Below, in pieces: positions 8,161 to 21,063 of a DNA stretch of 40,962 nt. The translations under genes were made by a program, and so were the position numbers. This stretch comes from an uncultured Lachnospiraceae bacterium (GTDB lineage: Bacteria > Bacillota > Clostridia > Lachnospirales > Lachnospiraceae): NCBI GenBank assembly GCA_902775485.1, contig CACYMJ010000016.1, positions 1 to 40,962 on the forward strand, written 5' to 3'. Each line of letters begins with the position of its first letter. Within the stretch, counting starts at the first letter, position 1. Under the pieces are notes generated by a model. That model ran no database searches and had not been told where the DNA came from. It saw only the letters and a list, made by a program, of their open reading frames with translations.

Positions 8161-8607
8161 ATGACACGCACACGAAAGATAATTGTACACACACTTGCAA
8201 TAATCGCGCTTATCTCCCTGTTTCTTCTTCCCATGATCGCTTTTATGGGAGCAGATATACAGGCAGATGCGACGGCACAGACCGCAGCTGTTCAGTCCGG
8301 TGATTACGTTTTCTTCGTTGTCCAGGACAACAATGATGTTCCGCTTGCTGCCGCTCCGGAGAATACTGATGTTTCTTCATATGTTATCTGGATCAGCCTT
8401 GCTTCGCTGACCATGATGGTGATTTTTTCATATTCGGCATGGTATATGAATATCCGCCGCATATTAATGGAACTCTCATTTAAGCTTACTCCCAGTGAGA
8501 GACGTTCATACACCGTACCTCAGGGATTCCTTCATCCCATCAGATCGTATCAGCTCGCGAAGGAAGCCGAGAACACCGTAGCTTCAATGTATATCGGTCA
8601 GATCTGA
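8161..8607 (+). CDS. Small membrane protein of unknown function
   Basis: An unrecognised 148-residue protein. It has an N-terminal hydrophobic signal or anchor (about residues 8-28), an outer segment with Ala-rich and polar residues up to about 75 (including NNDVPLAAAPE), a second transmembrane helix (about 76-97) and a cytoplasmic C-terminal tail of about 50 residues. It has its own promoter and ends in a strong terminator shared with rpoC. It is the only plus-strand gene in the first 22 kb, inserted between the divergent pil run and rpoC. No catalytic motif is visible. Confidence 0.7.
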   Translation: MTRTRKIIVHTLAIIALISLFLLPMIAFMGADIQADATAQTAAVQSGDYVFFVVQDNNDVPLAAAPENTDVSSYVIWISLASLTMMVIFSYSAWYMNIRRILMELSFKLTPSERRSYTVPQGFLHPIRSYQLAKEAENTVASMYIGQI

Positions 8608-8639
8608 TCTGACGGATATTTAAATTTTCAAACATAACA

Positions 8640-8672
8640 AAGGCCGGAGGATCGATCCTCCGGCCTTGTTTT
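8640..8672. terminator. Bidirectional terminator between the 8161-8607 gene and rpoC
   Basis: A perfect inverted repeat with 14-base arms (8640-8653 and 8654-8667, core AAGGCCGGAGG / CCTCCGGCCTT), folding with a tight loop. On the plus strand it is followed by GTTTT; on the minus strand by a T-rich stretch. It ends transcription of both convergent genes. Confidence 0.9.
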
Positions 8673-8691
8673 AGCTTATCGCGGATGAGTG

Positions 8692-11600
8692 TTACTCTTC
8701 ATCCTCTGTTACTTCTTCTTCGACTTCGATATCTTCGACATCAGCCTCATCAACATCTTCATCGGCTTCATAGTTTTCATCGATATCTACATCTTCATAT
8801 TCGTCTTCGATCTCTTCTTCCTTTTGAACCACAAGGCTGTCAGGGAGAGTCGTATCAAGCATAACGTTTCTGTACTGCTTCATACCCGTACCTGCAGGTA
8901 TCAGCTTACCAATGATAACGTTTTCCTTAAGTCCGATAAGCGGATCGACCTTACCCTTGATCGCAGCTTCCGTAAGAACTCTCGTGGTCTCCTGGAACGA
9001 AGCAGCTGACAGGAATGAACTCGTTGCAAGGCTGGCCTTGGTAATACCGAGCATAACCTGTTTAGCCTCTACAGGCTTCTTGCCTTCCGCTTCAAGTGCC
9101 TCATTGATATCTTCAAGTTCAAGCGCATCAACAAGAGAGCCGGGCAGAAGATCCGAATCACCGTCATCCTCTATGCGGACTTTCTTAAGCATCTGACGGA
9201 CTATGACCTCGATATGCTTATCGTTGATCTCAACACCCTGAAGTCTGTAAACTCTCTGAACCTCGCGGAGCATATAATCCTGTGCGGCGCGAACTCCCTT
9301 GATCTTCAGTATATCGTGAGGATTTACGGAACCGTCGGTGAGTTCGTCACCGGCCTGGATATCCATACCTTCCTCGGTTATCTTTGAGCGTGATCCGTAA
9401 GGGATCAGATAAGTCTTGCTCTCACCCGTCTCGTCGTTTGTTACGACAACTTCACGCTTCTTCTTTGTATCCTGCAGTACCGCATGACCCGCGATCTCTG
9501 AAATGATCGCAAGTCCCTTGGGCTTACGTGCCTCAAACAGTTCCTCGACACGGGGAAGACCCTGTGTGATATCATCACCGGCAACACCACCGGTATGGAA
9601 TGTTCTCATCGTAAGCTGTGTACCGGGCTCACCGATAGACTGTGCCGCTATGATACCGACAGCCTCACCGACCTGGACCATCTCACCGCTTGCCATGTTA
9701 GCGCCGTAGCACTTACTGCATATACCGTTATGGCACTTACATGTAAGGATCGTACGTATACGAAGTCCTATCTTTGACTCGATGATAGGTGTTCCTTCGG
9801 AATCCACTGCGTTCTTAAGAACGTTCTCCACACGTCTGGGTGTGATCATATGATTTTTCTTAACAAGTACGTTTCCGTCCTTATCAAGAATATCATCAGC
9901 GGCATATCTTCCGAGTATCCTGTCTCTAAGCGTCTCTATGACTTCCTTGCCGTCCGCAAACGCTTTAACATACATTCCGGGTATCTCGGAGCGCTTTATC
10001 GAGCAATCCTGTTCCCGAATGATAAGTTCCTGCGAGATATCCACAAGACGTCTTGTAAGGTAACCCGAGTCAGCCGTTCTAAGTGCCGTATCCGACAGAC
10101 CTTTACGTGCACCGTGCGCCGACATGAAATACTCAAGAACGTCAAGACCTTCACGGAAGTTCGACTTGATGGGAAGCTCGATGGTCTTACCTGTTGTATC
10201 AGCCATCAGGCCTCGCATTCCGGCAAGCTGTTTGATCTGCTTGTTCGAACCACGGGCACCTGAGTCGGCCATCATGTAAATATTATTGTACTTATCAAGA
10301 CCGTCGATCAGCTGCTTTGTAATATCTTCGTCAGTGTTCTTCCATGCGTTGATGACACCTTCGTGACGCTCTTCTTCGGTTATAAGACCACGCTTGTAGT
10401 TACGTGTGATCTTCTCAACAGTCTGCTGTGCTTCCTCAAGCAGTTCCTGCTTGGCTGCGGGAACCGTCATATCCGAAATGGAAACGGTCATGGCTGCCTG
10501 GGTGGAATACTTGTATCCCATTGCCTTGATATCGTCAAGAACCTCTGCGGTCTTTGTGGCACCGTGGTTATTTATGACTTTTTCAAGTATGCTCTTTAAG
10601 TGCGATTTTCCGACATGGAAAGCGATCTCCAGCTTAAGAGCATTTTCGGGATCTTCTCTGTTAACAAATCCGAGATCCTGAGGGAGTATCTCATTAAATA
10701 TCAGTCTTCCGAGAGTCGTCCTGATTATACCGGACACTTCCGTACCGTCCGCAAGCTTCTTATGACGCTTTACGTTGATCGGCTGATGAAGAGTTATCTC
10801 CTGGTTCTCGTATGCAAGAAGCGCCTGGTTCATCGAGGTGTAGTACCTTCCCTTGATGTCGACCATTTCGCAGACAATCCATCTGTCACGCTCCGGATCG
10901 ATGTTCACTCTTATGAGTGTATCTCTCTCTATCGGAGTCTCCTTGACGGAATCGACCTTCTTACCGGCCTTAACCGCCTTGGCCTTTGCTTCCTGATAAC
11001 TGTCATATGCAGCAATGGCAGCTTCTATGAATGAAGAACGAATGCTCTCTCTCTCTTCCTTTGCGGCATCCGATTTATCATCATTGAGTTCCTTGATCCT
11101 GTTCTTGGCCTTCTGTGCTTCCTCTTCGGTAGCAGGGAAACTGATCTCGGGACTGCCCTCAAAATCGGGATCCTTTGAAAGATCTCTCATCTTTTCCATT
11201 GTCAGATAGTAGATACCAAGGACCATATCCTGTGAAGGAACGGCAACGGGACCACCATCCGAAGGCTTTAAAAGGTTGTTGGGCGATAGCAGCAGGAATC
11301 TGCACTCTGCCTGGGCTTCAACCGAAAGCGGAAGATGAACGGCCATCTGGTCACCGTCGAAGTCGGCGTTAAATGCCGTACATACGAGCGGGTGAAGTTT
11401 TATGGCTTTACCTTCGACAAGGATAGGCTCAAATGCCTGTATTCCGAGTCTGTGAAGTGTAGGAGCACGGTTGAGCATTACGGGATGTTCCTTGATGACA
11501 TCCTCGAGCACATCCCACACCTCGGGACGAAGACGCTCTACCATCTTCTTTGCATTCTTTATGTTATGAGCTGATTTGTTGGCAACAAGCTCTTTCATAA

Positions 11601-12729
11601 CGAAGGGCTTGAACAGCTCTATAGCCATTTCCTTCGGAAGACCGCACTGATATATCTTAAGTTCGGGACCTACGACGATAACCGAACGTCCTGAATAGTC
11701 AACACGCTTTCCGAGAAGGTTCTGACGGAAACGTCCGGACTTACCTTTGAGCATGTCGGACAGGGACTTAAGAGGTCTGTTTCCGGGGCCTGTTACGGGA
11801 CGTCCGCGGCGGCCGTTGTCTATAAGTGCATCAACAGCCTCCTGAAGCATTCTCTTCTCGTTACGAACGATGATATCGGGCGCGCCGAGCTCAAGAAGTC
11901 TCTTCAGTCTGTTGTTACGGTTAATGATCCTTCTGTACAGATCGTTAAGATCACTCGTGGCAAATCTTCCGCCGTCGAGCTGTACCATGGGGCGAAGATC
12001 GGGCGGGATAACGGGAATTACATCCATTATCATCCACTCAGGTTTGTTTCCTGATTCACGGAAGGCTTCAACAACCTCAAGTCTCTTGATGATCTTAGCC
12101 TTTTTCTGACCCGTGGAATCTTCAAGCTGGCTCTTGAGTTCCTCAGCCTCGGCATCAAGATCTATAGCCATCAGAAGTTCCTTGATGGCCTCTGCGCCCA
12201 TCCCTACGCGGAATCTTCCTTCGTACTCCTCATACTCCTTCTGGTATTCGGCCTCTGTAAGTACCTGTTTGTACTTAAGATCGGTCGCCATAGGATCGAG
12301 AACGATGTAGTTTGCAAAATACAGGACCTTCTCGAGTGTTCTCGGCGACAGGTCGAGAATAAGACCCATACGGCTCGGGATACCCTTGAAGTACCAAATA
12401 TGCGATACAGGGGCTGCAAGTTCAATGTGACCCATACGTTCACGACGTACGTTTGCTTTTGTTACCTCAACACCGCAACGGTCACAGATAACACCCTTAT
12501 AACGGATCTTTTTATACTTACCGCAGTGACATTCCCAGTCCTTCGACGGTCCGAAGATCCTTTCACAGAACAGTCCGTCCTTTTCAGGCTTAAGCGTTCT
12601 GTAGTTGATGGTCTCAGGCTTTCTGACCTCTCCTCGTGACCACTCTTTGATCTTTTCGGGAGATGCCAGTCCGATCCTGATCGCATCAAATGTTAAAGGC
12701 TCGTAAGCTTCTTTATTTTGTTCTGCCAT
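8692..12729 (-). CDS. rpoC: DNA-directed RNA polymerase subunit beta'
   Basis: The catalytic beta' subunit, 1345 residues. Visible landmarks are the first zinc site (Cys67, Cys69, Cys82, Cys85), the [12 protein letters not shown] catalytic loop with the three Mg-binding Asp residues (454-465), the bridge-helix/trigger-loop region ([16 protein letters not shown]) and the second zinc site [11 protein letters not shown]. The C-terminus carries a tail of roughly 45 residues made largely of Asp and Glu, which is unusual in length and charge. The ATG follows AAAGGAG and is 31 bases after the rpoB stop. A strong bidirectional terminator lies downstream, so transcription ends here rather than continuing into rpsL as in many Firmicutes. 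Confidence 0.99.
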   Translation of the reverse strand: MAEQNKEAYEPLTFDAIRIGLASPEKIKEWSRGEVRKPETINYRTLKPEKDGLFCERIFGPSKDWECHCGKYKKIRYKGVICDRCGVEVTKANVRRERMGHIELAAPVSHIWYFKGIPSRMGLILDLSPRTLEKVLYFANYIVLDPMATDLKYKQVLTEAEYQKEYEEYEGRFRVGMGAEAIKELLMAIDLDAEAEELKSQLEDSTGQKKAKIIKRLEVVEAFRESGNKPEWMIMDVIPVIPPDLRPMVQLDGGRFATSDLNDLYRRIINRNNRLKRLLELGAPDIIVRNEKRMLQEAVDALIDNGRRGRPVTGPGNRPLKSLSDMLKGKSGRFRQNLLGKRVDYSGRSVIVVGPELKIYQCGLPKEMAIELFKPFVMKELVANKSAHNIKNAKKMVERLRPEVWDVLEDVIKEHPVMLNRAPTLHRLGIQAFEPILVEGKAIKLHPLVCTAFNADFDGDQMAVHLPLSVEAQAECRFLLLSPNNLLKPSDGGPVAVPSQDMVLGIYYLTMEKMRDLSKDPDFEGSPEISFPATEEEAQKAKNRIKELNDDKSDAAKEERESIRSSFIEAAIAAYDSYQEAKAKAVKAGKKVDSVKETPIERDTLIRVNIDPERDRWIVCEMVDIKGRYYTSMNQALLAYENQEITLHQPINVKRHKKLADGTEVSGIIRTTLGRLIFNEILPQDLGFVNREDPENALKLEIAFHVGKSHLKSILEKVINNHGATKTAEVLDDIKAMGYKYSTQAAMTVSISDMTVPAAKQELLEEAQQTVEKITRNYKRGLITEEERHEGVINAWKNTDEDITKQLIDGLDKYNNIYMMADSGARGSNKQIKQLAGMRGLMADTTGKTIELPIKSNFREGLDVLEYFMSAHGARKGLSDTALRTADSGYLTRRLVDISQELIIREQDCSIKRSEIPGMYVKAFADGKEVIETLRDRILGRYAADDILDKDGNVLVKKNHMITPRRVENVLKNAVDSEGTPIIESKIGLRIRTILTCKCHNGICSKCYGANMASGEMVQVGEAVGIIAAQSIGEPGTQLTMRTFHTGGVAGDDITQGLPRVEELFEARKPKGLAIISEIAGHAVLQDTKKKREVVVTNDETGESKTYLIPYGSRSKITEEGMDIQAGDELTDGSVNPHDILKIKGVRAAQDYMLREVQRVYRLQGVEINDKHIEVIVRQMLKKVRIEDDGDSDLLPGSLVDALELEDINEALEAEGKKPVEAKQVMLGITKASLATSSFLSAASFQETTRVLTEAAIKGKVDPLIGLKENVIIGKLIPAGTGMKQYRNVMLDTTLPDSLVVQKEEEIEDEYEDVDIDENYEADEDVDEADVEDIEVEEEVTEDEE

Positions 12730-12760
12730 TTTTAAGCTCCTTTACGAAAGGTATTGAATC

Positions 12761-16657
<3,897 letters not shown>

Positions 16658-16764
16658 TGACGTTTTCACCCCGTTTTTCTATTTAGATTTCAACAATCGC
16701 ATCCACTTGTGGACAAACCCTCAAAAGCCCCTATATATAGCGGTTTTTCCGTAAAAAAACGCAC

Positions 16765-16821
16765 AAAAAGAGCCTATGAAACCACAATAGTGCGTTATCC
16801 ATGGTAACACAAGCTCTTTTT
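16765..16821 (-). promoter_or_regulatory. Hairpin region between rplL and rpoB (possible attenuator)
   Basis: The rplL-rpoB gap holds a perfect 9-base inverted repeat (AAAAAGAGC 16765-16773, GCTCTTTTT 16813-16821) enclosing a smaller near-palindrome around CCATGG. In the RNA the second arm runs into several U-rich stretches, which is compatible with a partial terminator. rplL-rpoB gaps in other bacteria hold attenuators that lower rpoBC expression relative to ribosomal proteins. A weak promoter-like pair (TTGACT 16824-16829, TACCAT 16801-16806, 17-base spacing) overlaps it. An AT-rich hairpin with 8-base arms (GAAAATTT / AAATTTTC) lies nearer rplL. Confidence 0.5.
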
Positions 16822-16858
16822 CGAGTCAAGAAAATTTTAAATTTTCTGATAAATTTAA

Positions 16859-17242
16859 TTACTTAAGAGTAACCTTAGCGCCTTCAGCCTCAAGTTTAGT
16901 CTTGAGGTCATCAGCCTCTTCCTTGGAAGCGCCCTCTTTAAGTACCTTCGGAGCTGAATCAACAAGATCCTTAGCTTCCTTAAGTCCAAGACCGGTTGCT
17001 TCACGAACTACCTTGATGACCTTAACCTTGTTGGGACCTACATCCGTAAGTTCGATATCGAACTCGCTCTTCTCCTCGCCTGCTGCGCCGCCGTCAGCTG
17101 CACCGCCTGCTGCTGCGACTACAACGCCTGCTGCTGCAGATACGCCGAACTCTTCTTCGCAAGCCTTTACAAGATCGTTAAGCTCTAAAACGGTTAATTC
17201 TTTAATAGCATCGATAAACTCTGCTGTAGACATTTTTGCCAT
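16859..17242 (-). CDS. rplL: 50S ribosomal protein L7/L12
   Basis: Stalk protein that recruits translation factors. The 127-residue product has the N-terminal dimerisation domain ([31 protein letters not shown]), an Ala/Gly-rich hinge ([17 protein letters not shown]) and the C-terminal factor-binding domain ([22 protein letters not shown]). Start ATG is 8 bases behind AGGAGG. It follows rplJ by 56 bases and shares its transcript. Confidence 0.98.
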   Translation of the reverse strand: MAKMSTAEFIDAIKELTVLELNDLVKACEEEFGVSAAAGVVVAAAGGAADGGAAGEEKSEFDIELTDVGPNKVKVIKVVREATGLGLKEAKDLVDSAPKVLKEGASKEEADDLKTKLEAEGAKVTLK

Positions 17243-17298
17243 TGTATAATCCTCCTATTGTTAAATATCTTTCTGATTTCCTTCACGAAGCATCTGCA

Positions 17299-17937
17299 TT
17301 ACTCAGCTGCGGGTGCTTCTTCTGCGGGTGCCGCTTCCTCAGCAGGTGCATCTGCTGCGGGTGCTTCCTCGGCAGGGGCTGCTTCTTCTGCAGGAGCTGC
17401 TTCTGCTGCGGGTGCTTCCTCGGCAGGAGCTTCTGCTGCTGCACCGTCACCTGCGCCGCCCTTTTCAGCTATCTGATTAAGCACACGGGCGAAGTTTGCA
17501 ACAGGAGACTGCAGTGAACCAAGCAGTCTTGAGAGAAGTTCTTCTCTTCCCGGGATCTTTGCGATCTCTGCAATTCCCTTTGCATCATAGAGCACGCCTT
17601 CGACAACGCCTGCCTTAAGCTCGAGATTGGGAGCTTCCTTTGCAAACTTAACGATAACTCGTGCAGGTGCCGTAGCGTCATCCTTTGATACCGCAATGGC
17701 ACTGGGTCCTTCAAGATGAGGAGCAAGAGCCTCACAATCCGTTCCCTTGAACGCAAAGTTCATCATTGTGTTCTTGTAAACCTTGTAAGTGATACCTGCT
17801 TCACGAAGCTGACGCCTTAAAGCGGTATCCTGTTCAACGGTAAGTCCGCGGTAATCTACGAGTACAACGCCCTGGGCATCTTTGATCACTTCGGAAATCT
17901 CGTCAACGACAGGTTTCTTAAGTTCTACCTTTGCCAT
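17299..17937 (-). CDS. rplJ: 50S ribosomal protein L10 with Ala/Pro/Glu C-terminal extension
   Basis: L10 is the stalk base that anchors L7/L12 dimers and represses its own operon through the leader RNA. The first 170 residues are a normal L10 (VELKKPVVDEISEVIKDAQGVVLVDYRGL; ends with helix VANFARVLNQIAEKGG that binds L12). They are followed by an extension of about 42 residues made only of Ala, Pro, Glu and a few Asp in repeats such as APAEEAPAAE, giving 212 residues against the usual 165-175. The extension is low-complexity and likely disordered. Start ATG follows AAGGAGG. Confidence 0.97.
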   Translation of the reverse strand: MAKVELKKPVVDEISEVIKDAQGVVLVDYRGLTVEQDTALRRQLREAGITYKVYKNTMMNFAFKGTDCEALAPHLEGPSAIAVSKDDATAPARVIVKFAKEAPNLELKAGVVEGVLYDAKGIAEIAKIPGREELLSRLLGSLQSPVANFARVLNQIAEKGGAGDGAAAEAPAEEAPAAEAAPAEEAAPAEEAPAADAPAEEAAPAEEAPAAE

Positions 17938-18004
17938 TTTCTACCTCCTTTACAGATTTTCGATCATTTGAAGACTCGACTGAAAGAAAACGAGGTTTTA
18001 TCAA

Positions 18005-18035
18005 ATAATAAAACCCGTTCCGAAGACGGAACGGG
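18005..18035 (-). terminator. Attenuator terminator of the L10 leader
   Basis: On the minus strand a 9-base-pair stem (CCCGTTCCG / CGGAACGGG, 18014-18035) with the loop TCTT is followed by TTTTATTATTT. It lies about 70 bases before rplJ, so it is expected to be conditional. Confidence 0.9.
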
Positions 18036-18243
18036 CATAATATCATGGTAAATGATAATGTTAACTCGCATTCTCCTCGGCAGGCGAATGATGATCTCAT
18101 TACTTACACGGAAATTGAGACTCGCCCATAAAAATCGCCTTCGGCGATGGGGCTCGTCGTGCAGACAGGTTCCTCCCGCTTCGTAGGTCCCTCCTGTCAG
18201 CATACCGTACCTGCTGTCTTCGGGCAGCCGCTTACGCGACCTT
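18005..18243 (-). ncRNA. L10 (rplJL) leader RNA with attenuator
   Basis: The 5' leader of the rplJ transcript runs from about 18243 to the rplJ start. It contains sequence typical of L10 leaders: CGAAGACAGCAGGTACGG near the 5' end, several paired stretches (for example CATCGCCGAAGGCGATTTTTATG) and a terminator just before rplJ. In this leader class L10 (with L12) binds the RNA and decides between antitermination and termination, so free L10 lowers its own synthesis. The match to the Rfam L10_leader class is from memory; a covariance-model scan would confirm it. The boundaries are estimates. Confidence 0.85.
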
Positions 18244-18247
18244 GTCT

Positions 18248-18276
18248 ACATTATCATAATCAAATATCCCTGTCAA
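18248..18276 (-). promoter_or_regulatory. Promoter of the rplJL-rpoBC operon
   Basis: A perfect TTGACA (18271-18276) precedes either GATAAT (18250-18255, 15-base spacing) or TAATGT (18248-18253, 17-base spacing). Just upstream are two direct copies of GCATTTTCAT (18279-18298). Transcription would start about 18242, at the 5' end of the L10 leader. Confidence 0.75.
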
Positions 18277-18327
18277 CTGCATTTTCATGCATTTTCATGC
18301 ATAAGTATTTCTCATATATACAAAGAA

Positions 18328-18351
18328 CCGGGGGTTTCCGGAAACACCCGG
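18328..18351 (-). terminator. Probable terminator after capA-like gene
   Basis: Inverted repeat with 12-base arms and one mismatch (18328-18339 and 18340-18351, core CCGGGGGTTTCC). The T-run downstream on the minus strand is short (TTCTTTGTAT), so it is weaker than the others. It separates the capA-like gene from the rplJ promoter. Confidence 0.6.
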
Positions 18352-18362
18352 CTACGCTTTGA

Positions 18363-19787
18363 TCACTGTGCGACCGCCCAGTCGGGAAGTGCTTCTGCTT
18401 CGGGCTGCGTCTGAGGGGCTGCCGCCTGCTCTGTCATCTGCTGCAGCTGCTGCAGGACATCTTCGGCTCCTTGTGCCTCCTCCGGTTTTTCCGCTTTTCT
18501 TGCGGGAGAAGTGTTCTGTCCGTTCTGCGTATTGTGATCACTGTCAGATCTTGTGACGGTTCCGTCATCGGCAAACTCGGCGTAGTTGGAAATACCGCGC
18601 ATATATTCAAGTATCCGGGCTTTCTCACTGTCACTGGCCGATACCACGCACGATCCGCGCTGGATGCACGGGATGAACTCGACCTTTGCAAGCGAGCAGT
18701 TCTCATCAAGTGTAGCTCGGACTATGCATGTATCCAGCGTCTTGGAATTAAACCAGAAATTCCCCAGGCTGTAGAATACCGGTACTGTGTCAATGTAATC
18801 GACGCCCTGCAGGCAGTGTGAGTGCGCTCCTATTATCAGATCGGCTCCGGCATCAACATAAGCCTTTGCAAGATCCCTCTGGCTCTTTTCGACAAGGTCG
18901 GTACTCTCGGTTCCCCAATGCACGAACATTACGGTAAAATCACTGTTTGCCGCTGCCACTTCAATGGCTGCGACCGTTTTTTTCGGATCGAGCGTCCTGA
19001 GCACACCGGGGGAATCCTCGGTAGCTTCCTTTGTATCGGGATTACCGTACCTCTCTATCTGGGTTGCCGCAACCACCGAGATAACGTGCCCGTTTGCATG
19101 AAAATATGCGGGGCTCATCGCTTCTTTCAGATTTTTTCCGGCTCCGACAAACGGCAGCTGAGCATCGTTTAACGTATCTATCGTATCAATAAGGGCATCG
19201 GGTCCGTAGTCATATGCATGATTGTTTGCGATACCGACTATATCTACTCCCATATCCTTCATGATATGTACGTCTTTCGGATCCGCACGGAACGTAAACG
19301 TCTTGTCCGGCGTCGGGCTTCCCCTGTCACTGTAGGGGAATTCGTTGTTGACCATCATTATGTCCGCCGACTGCATGATGCCGAGAACACCTTCGTCCAT
19401 GCTGTTGTGTATATCGCTTCCGTTTGCCCTGTACTTGTTGATGGTCGCATATCCGGCAGCAAATCCCACATCTCCGGCAAATGCGATCGTTACACAGTCG
19501 GGGGACGCGGTTTTTACCGAATACTGTTTGCCGACCGGATCGTATATCTCTTCAAACTCTGCTTCAACGGGCTCCGGTGTCGGAGTGATGACCGGTTCGA
19601 TTCCGTCATTTATTGAAATGACCGGAACCGCAGCCGGGGCTGTCTGCTCTATCTCAGAGATATCCGCATCCTCTTTTCCTGGCAGCACAAGTTTAACCTC
19701 ACACCCTGTAAGGGCAAGGGATGCCGCAACAACAGCCAGCGATACGATCATTCTGTTTTTTATTTTTGATCCGGAATGTATAAACAT
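18363..19787 (-). CDS. CapA-family metallophosphatase-like lipoprotein
   Basis: A 474-residue secreted lipoprotein. It has a basic start, a hydrophobic signal and a lipobox (LALTGC, Cys29), a Pro/Glu-rich linker (about 60-80) and a CapA domain (about 98-390). The conserved CapA motifs are visible: GDVGF (105-109), NNEFPYSDRG, NNHAYDYG, HWGTE and GAHSHCLQG, which form the metallophosphatase-like active site. The last 80 residues are low-complexity (Gln, Ala, Pro, Glu). CapA proteins (such as the poly-gamma-glutamate export/retention protein) act at the cell surface, but no capB/capC partner is seen here, so the substrate is unknown. It lies between rplA and the rplJ leader, directly behind a terminator, with only 25 bases for its own signals (AAGGG ribosome site). 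Confidence 0.88.
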   Translation of the reverse strand: MFIHSGSKIKNRMIVSLAVVAASLALTGCEVKLVLPGKEDADISEIEQTAPAAVPVISINDGIEPVITPTPEPVEAEFEEIYDPVGKQYSVKTASPDCVTIAFAGDVGFAAGYATINKYRANGSDIHNSMDEGVLGIMQSADIMMVNNEFPYSDRGSPTPDKTFTFRADPKDVHIMKDMGVDIVGIANNHAYDYGPDALIDTIDTLNDAQLPFVGAGKNLKEAMSPAYFHANGHVISVVAATQIERYGNPDTKEATEDSPGVLRTLDPKKTVAAIEVAAANSDFTVMFVHWGTESTDLVEKSQRDLAKAYVDAGADLIIGAHSHCLQGVDYIDTVPVFYSLGNFWFNSKTLDTCIVRATLDENCSLAKVEFIPCIQRGSCVVSASDSEKARILEYMRGISNYAEFADDGTVTRSDSDHNTQNGQNTSPARKAEKPEEAQGAEDVLQQLQQMTEQAAAPQTQPEAEALPDWAVAQ

Positions 19788-19805
19788 CTGTCGTTCCCTT
19801 ATAAA

Positions 19806-19839
19806 TCAAAAATACCCGACAGAATATATCTGTCGGGTA
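19806..19839 (-). terminator. Terminator of the rpmG-rplA operon
   Basis: On the minus strand an 11-base-pair stem (19813-19823 with 19829-19839, core ACCCGACAGA) with a 5-base loop is followed by ATTTTTGATTT. It lies 14 bases after rplA and 25 bases before the capA-like gene, which therefore must rely on read-through or an unseen promoter. Confidence 0.88.
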
Positions 19840-19853
19840 CATAATAACATAAA

Positions 19854-20543
19854 TCAGAACTTTGCAGTAGAAACCTTTACGCCGGGTCCCATTGTCGTGG
19901 ACAGGCTGATGCTTCTTAAGTACTGTCCCTTAAGAGCCGAGGGCTTTGCCTTTACGATAGCTTCCATGAGCGCATTGAAGTTCTCCGTAAGCTTCTCCTC
20001 GGAAAAGCTTGCCTTTCCGACCGGGCAGTGAATGATGTTCGTCTTATCAAGTCTGTATTCGATCTTACCGGCTTTGATATCTGCAATTGCCTTAGCGACA
20101 TCCATCGTAACCGTTCCTGCCTTGGGGTTGGGCATAAGTCCTTTGGGACCGAGCACCTTACCGAGACGTCCGACTACACCCATCATATCAGGTGTTGCAA
20201 CTACTACGTCGAAATCGAGCCATCCTTCATTCTGGATCTTGGGAATGAGCTCGTCGCCGCCTACATGATCTGCACCGGCTGCTTCAGCTTCGGCAACCTT
20301 GTCACCCTTCGCAAATACAAGTACCCTTACGGTCTTACCTGTACCGTTGGGAAGAACAACGGCTCCTCTTATCTGCTGCTCCGCATGACGTCCGTCACAA
20401 CCTGTACGGATATGTACTTCGACTGTCTCGTCAAACTTTGCTGTTGCTGTCTTTTTTACAAGTGCGATTGCCTCAGCAGGCTCGTAGGAAGTTGCGCGAT
20501 CCACAAGCTTAGCTGCTTCAACGTATTTCTTTCCGTGTTTCAT
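19854..20543 (-). CDS. rplA: 50S ribosomal protein L1
   Basis: L1 forms the mobile L1 stalk and moves deacylated tRNA out of the E site. The 229-residue product has the standard length and the conserved segments [37 protein letters not shown] and [10 protein letters not shown]. Start ATG follows TAGGAGGA, 12 bases after the rplK stop. It is the last gene of the rpmG-secE-nusG-rplK-rplA operon and is followed by a strong terminator. Confidence 0.98.
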   Translation of the reverse strand: MKHGKKYVEAAKLVDRATSYEPAEAIALVKKTATAKFDETVEVHIRTGCDGRHAEQQIRGAVVLPNGTGKTVRVLVFAKGDKVAEAEAAGADHVGGDELIPKIQNEGWLDFDVVVATPDMMGVVGRLGKVLGPKGLMPNPKAGTVTMDVAKAIADIKAGKIEYRLDKTNIIHCPVGKASFSEEKLTENFNALMEAIVKAKPSALKGQYLRSISLSTTMGPGVKVSTAKF

Positions 20544-20555
20544 CTATGCTTCCTC

Positions 20556-20981
20556 CTACTCTTCAACTGTAACGCCCATACTTCTGGCGGTTCCTGCTAT
20601 CATGCTCATCGCTGCCTCGATCGATGCCGCATTAAGATCCGGCATTTTCATCTCGGCGATCTCGCGGCATTTCTCTTTTGAAAGTGTTGCAACCTTTGTC
20701 TTGTTGGGAACGCCCGAACCTGACTTGATGTTGCATGCCTTCTTGATAAGAACTGCTGCAGGAGGAGTCTTGGTGATAAATGAAAAGCTTCTGTCTGCAT
20801 AAACCGTGATGACAACAGGAATAAGAACATCACCCTTATCTGCTGTCCTCGCATTAAACTGTTTTGTGAACTCAACAATGTTCACACCGTGCTGACCGAG
20901 TGCAGGGCCAACCGGGGGTGCCGGTGTTGCTTTTCCGGCAGGGATCTGAAGTTTGATGTAACCTTCTACTTTCTTAGCCAT
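20556..20981 (-). CDS. rplK: 50S ribosomal protein L11
   Basis: L11 binds the GTPase-associated centre of 23S rRNA and is needed for RelA-type stringent activation. The 141-residue product has the standard features: [26 protein letters not shown], the thiostrepton-contact Pro-rich stretch and the C-terminal RNA-binding domain ([30 protein letters not shown]). Start ATG follows TAGGAGG. An 82-base gap separates it from nusG, with no clear terminator. Confidence 0.98.
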   Translation of the reverse strand: MAKKVEGYIKLQIPAGKATPAPPVGPALGQHGVNIVEFTKQFNARTADKGDVLIPVVITVYADRSFSFITKTPPAAVLIKKACNIKSGSGVPNKTKVATLSKEKCREIAEMKMPDLNAASIEAAMSMIAGTARSMGVTVEE

Positions 20982-21063
20982 AATAGCCTCCTATAATATA
21001 AATGTGGTAGTGGCGGGACAATCCCTCCCACAGTTCATATATAAAGGGTTTCCCCATGAACTC

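Noticed and set aside
17236-17517. Cys-rich plus-strand frame opposite rplJ
   Set aside because: It is the reverse of the Ala/Pro/Glu repeat tail of L10; the Cys and Gly pattern is only a mirror of that repeat.
18250-18310. CRISPR-like short repeats (GCATTTTCAT)
   Set aside because: Only two copies, directly abutting, with no spacer or cas genes.
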